Positions 61,614 to 64,000 of a stretch of 64,000 nucleotides of DNA are shown in pieces. Below the pieces are notes generated by a model, which was not told the origin of the DNA, did not search any database, and worked only from the letters and a program-made list of their open reading frames with translations. The stretch is taken from the NCBI RefSeq assembly GCF_001493375.1, contig NZ_LN929895.1, forward strand, positions 62,001-126,000, written 5' to 3'. The position numbers and the translations under genes were made by a program. Source of the DNA: Streptomyces specialis. Its GTDB lineage: Bacteria; Actinomycetota; Actinomycetes; Streptomycetales; Streptomycetaceae. How positions within the stretch are numbered: position 1 is the stretch's first letter; each line of letters begins with the position of its first letter.

Positions 61614-63746
61614 ATGCGCACCGAGGATGTCCTGGCCGCCACCGCGGTCGGGGTGTGGGAGTGGGACGACGTTCGCGGCGTGGCCACGACGGACGCCGTC
61701 TCCGCCGAGCTGCTCGGCCTGCCGCCCACCCGCGCCACCTTCCCCGAGGCCACGCTGCGCGCCCGTTTCCACGTGGAGGACTGGACGGCCGCCCAGCGCG
61801 CGATCGGGCTGGCCAGGACGGAGGGCCGGGTCGGGGAGGCCGAGCTGCGGGTGGTGGACCGGGAGGGCGCGGTGCTGCGGACGGTCCGGCTGCGGTTCCG
61901 CACGCCGCGCGGCGAGCCGGCGCCCGATCCGTCGCCGCCGGGCGATCTCCTCGGGACCATCAGCGAGGTGTCCCCGGCCCTTCCGCCGCCGCCGGAGTCC
62001 GACTGGGACGAGCGGCGGGCGCGCGAGGCGTTCGTGCTGGACACCGGGCGGGCGCTGTCCGAGGTGGCCACGGTCGAGGAGGCCGTGCGGGTGCTCGGCG
62101 GCCTGGCCATGCCGGGCTTCGCGCCGGACGCCGTGGTCCTGGTGGGGCGGGGGGGGGGCTGGCTCGTATACCCCACCGGCGCTGCCGGCGCAGGGGGGCG
62201 TGGAGGAGCGGGTGGTGCGGGCGGCCCGCGCTTCCTGGTGCCGCTGGACGCCCGCCACCCGGCGGCCGAGGCGCTGCGGGCGGGCCGGGCGGTCTACCTG
62301 CCGTCGCCCGGCGAGTACCGGCGGCGGTACCCGGACGTGTGGGCGGCCCCGCACGGCACCCGGCGGCGGGCGTGGGCGTACCTGCCGCTGGTCGTCGCGG
62401 GCCGGACCATCGGCGTCTGGCTGGCGGCGTTCGGCCACGAGGTGCCGTTCACCATCGTGGAGCGCTCGACGCTCTCCACCATCGCCCGGATGCTGGCCCA
62501 GGCGCTGGCCCGGATCTCGCTGGCCGACACCGAGCGGGAGCTGACGGCCGACCTCCAGCACACGATGCGCCCGCCGCCCACGCCCAGCGTGCCGGGGATG
62601 TGGGTGGCCGCGCGGTACGTGCCGACCGGCGGCGGGCTCCAGGTCGGCGGCGACTGGTACGACGTCATCCCGCTGCCCACGGGCCGGGTCGCGCTGGTGA
62701 TCGGCGATGTGCAGGGGCACGACGTGCGGGCCGCCGCCGTGATGGCCCAGCTCCGGATCGCGCTGCGGGCGTACGCCTCCGAGGGGCACCACCCGGACGC
62801 GGTGCTGTCGCGGGCCTCGCGCTTCCTCGCGGCGCTCACCGCCGGCACGGCCGGGGACCCGGACGCGCCGGACGACGACGCGCGGTTCGCGACCTGCCTG
62901 TACGTGGAGGTGGACCCGCCCTCGGGCACGCTCGTGGTGGCCCGCGCGGGCCATCTGGACCCGGCGATGGTGCTCCAGGACGGCACCGTGGTGACCCGGC
63001 CGACGGTGGGCGGGCTGCCGCTGGGCCTGCTGCCGCAGAGCGACTACCCGACGACGCGGCTGGTCCTCCAGCCCGGCGAGACGCTGCTGATGTGCACGGA
63101 CGGGCTGCTGGAGGCGGGCGGCCGGGACGTGGACGCGGGCTGGGGCCGGCTGCGGAAGGCCGTGGCGGGCCTGAGCGACCTGCGGCTCGACGACCTGGCG
63201 GACACCCTGGTCGAGACCGTGTACGTGCCTCCGCCCCGGCGGACCACCCCGCCGCTGGCCGACGTGAACCGCGACGACATCGCGCTGCTGCTCCTGCGCC
63301 GCCCGCCCGCCGACCGGACGCGCCCGGCGGGGGACGCGCCGGTGCGGCGGGGGGTGCTGACGATCGCGCAGTCGGAACCGGCCCGGGTCTCCGACGCGCG
63401 CCGCCAGTTGGGCGCGCTGCTGCACGACTGGACGGACCCGGAGCGGGTCCACGGGGCGATGCTGATGCTGTCCGAGGCGGTGACGAACGTGCTGACCCAC
63501 ACCGACGGCGACGCGCTGCTGGTCGCCGAGATCAGCGGACGGCGCGGCGAGCGGCTGCTGCGGGTGGAGGTCAGCGACCCGAGCGACGAACTGCCGCACC
63601 CCCGCGAGCCGGGCGAACTGGCGTCGTCGGGGCGGGGGTTGCTGCTGATGCGGTCGCTCGCCGACGCCTGGGGCTGGTCCCCCCGGGGCGTCGGCAAGAC
63701 GACGTGGTTCGAGCTGGGCGAGGAGCCGCCGGACTCCGGCGGCTGA
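61614..63746 (+). CDS. PP2C/SpoIIE-type phosphatase with PAS, GAF and ATPase (anti-sigma-like) domains
   Basis: 710 aa from ATG 61614 (ATG 61593 is possible). PAS-like domain 1-125 (VGVWEWDDVRGVATTDAVSA), GAF 140-320, PP2C/SpoIIE 335-560 (YVPTGGGLQVGGDWYDVIPL, ALVIGDVQGHDVRAAAVMAQ, TCLYVEVDPPSGTLVVARAG, LLMCTDGLLEAGG), HATPase_c 590-700 (MLMLSEAVTNVLTHTDGDAL, GRGLLLMRSLADAWGW). Such proteins switch anti-sigma or anti-anti-sigma factors. A run of ten G (62149-62158) in the GAF part is a slippage point, though the frame is intact. Confidence 0.9.
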   Translation: MRTEDVLAATAVGVWEWDDVRGVATTDAVSAELLGLPPTRATFPEATLRARFHVEDWTAAQRAIGLARTEGRVGEAELRVVDREGAVLRTVRLRFRTPRGEPAPDPSPPGDLLGTISEVSPALPPPPESDWDERRAREAFVLDTGRALSEVATVEEAVRVLGGLAMPGFAPDAVVLVGRGGGWLVYPTGAAGAGGRGGAGGAGGPRFLVPLDARHPAAEALRAGRAVYLPSPGEYRRRYPDVWAAPHGTRRRAWAYLPLVVAGRTIGVWLAAFGHEVPFTIVERSTLSTIARMLAQALARISLADTERELTADLQHTMRPPPTPSVPGMWVAARYVPTGGGLQVGGDWYDVIPLPTGRVALVIGDVQGHDVRAAAVMAQLRIALRAYASEGHHPDAVLSRASRFLAALTAGTAGDPDAPDDDARFATCLYVEVDPPSGTLVVARAGHLDPAMVLQDGTVVTRPTVGGLPLGLLPQSDYPTTRLVLQPGETLLMCTDGLLEAGGRDVDAGWGRLRKAVAGLSDLRLDDLADTLVETVYVPPPRRTTPPLADVNRDDIALLLLRRPPADRTRPAGDAPVRRGVLTIAQSEPARVSDARRQLGALLHDWTDPERVHGAMLMLSEAVTNVLTHTDGDALLVAEISGRRGERLLRVEVSDPSDELPHPREPGELASSGRGLLLMRSLADAWGWSPRGVGKTTWFELGEEPPDSGG

Positions 63747-63758
63747 GGGATCGGGGTC

Positions 63759-64000
63759 TCAGCGGGGGGTGCGGGCCGCCGGGATGCGCCCGAGGCGGCC
63801 CGCCTGGAAGTCGTCGAACGCCTGGGCCAGTTCGGCGTGGGTGTTCATGACGAACGGGCCGTAGTGGGCCATCGGCTCCCGGATCGGGAGGCCGCCGAGC
63901 AGCAGGATCTCCAGGTTCGGGGTCGGCTCGTCCTGGACGGTGCCGGCGCGCACCGTGAGGGTGTCGCCGGCGCCGAAGACGACCGTCTGCCCCAGCTCGA
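63759..64000 (-). CDS. Pirin family protein (5' end outside window)
   Basis: About 80 codons of the C-terminus are visible. The reading [69 protein letters not shown] matches the Pirin_C cupin domain end. Pirins are iron-binding cupins, some with quercetinase activity or gene-regulatory roles. Convergent with the phosphatase gene. Confidence 0.88.
   Translation of the reverse strand, partial: ELGQTVVFGAGDTLTVRAGTVQDEPTPNLEILLLGGLPIREPMAHYGPFVMNTHAELAQAFDDFQAGRLGRIPAARTPR

Overview
The window is very GC-rich actinobacterial DNA. Its gene content points to a Streptomyces-like organism (Streptomycetaceae): paired ClpP genes beside a PopR-like regulator, DUF5997/LysR and DUF2277 genes, a SpoIIE-type phosphatase with a C-terminal ATPase domain, Tat and lipoprotein exports, GTG/TTG starts, and AspRS with strong resemblance to streptomycete AspRS (from memory). 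No search could be run, so family names rest on motifs read by eye.

Layout. 1-7140 is core-like: an amidase cut by the window edge, an F420/NADP-type oxidoreductase, an LCP cell-wall ligase, an FMN reductase with a doubtful 5' end, a membrane Fe-S oxidoreductase broken by two in-frame stops, a Yip1 protein and dcd. At 7145-7218 lies tRNA-Gly(CCC), the target of an integrated region reaching to 18107. A perfect 46-bp repeat of the tRNA 3' half sits at 7172 and 18062, and a third, slightly decayed copy sits at 11134. The region therefore reads as two tandem elements. Element 1 (about 7175-11176) is mostly decayed: an integrase remnant, a broken XRE-type regulator, a frameshifted NUDIX gene, and one intact AT-richer gene with a HEPN-like RNase motif. 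Element 2 (about 11134-18107) is a defence cassette: m5C methyltransferase, Vsr-type endonuclease and Eco29kI-type GIY-YIG endonuclease in one operon, a second GIY-YIG nuclease transcribed divergently, then a Shedu-like (DUF4263) nuclease with a small partner gene.

18108-33900 holds small metabolic, regulatory and secreted genes. Two unrelated ArsR-SRPBCC modules each have a palindromic operator and an apparently leaderless start. A TrkA/RCK protein, the ClpP pair with its PopR-like regulator, an S8 protease with a P-domain, an M15-like secreted protein and a CHAT-domain remnant follow.

33900-48430: a large FAD/Fe-S oxidoreductase translationally linked to an acetate-kinase-family protein that seems to start with CTG; a Tat-exported bicovalent flavoprotein; a surface-glycan pair (GT2 plus polysialyltransferase-like) and an acyltransferase; an LmeA-like protein; ATP-dependent DNA ligase; a lipoprotein L,D-transpeptidase; a PanE-like reductase.

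48430-64000: small regulators (TetR with a divergent NAD(P)-binding gene, MarR), a GNAT enzyme, a large STAND ATPase facing a DrrAB-like ABC exporter, a methyltransferase, TerB-like and SnoaL-like proteins, aspS, a PP2C/SpoIIE phosphatase, and the 3' part of a pirin gene.

Main points: the tandem tRNA-Gly island with its defence genes; the uncharacterised HEPN-like protein; the second GIY-YIG nuclease; the Shedu partner gene; and a CCGCGG site inside the methyltransferase promoter.
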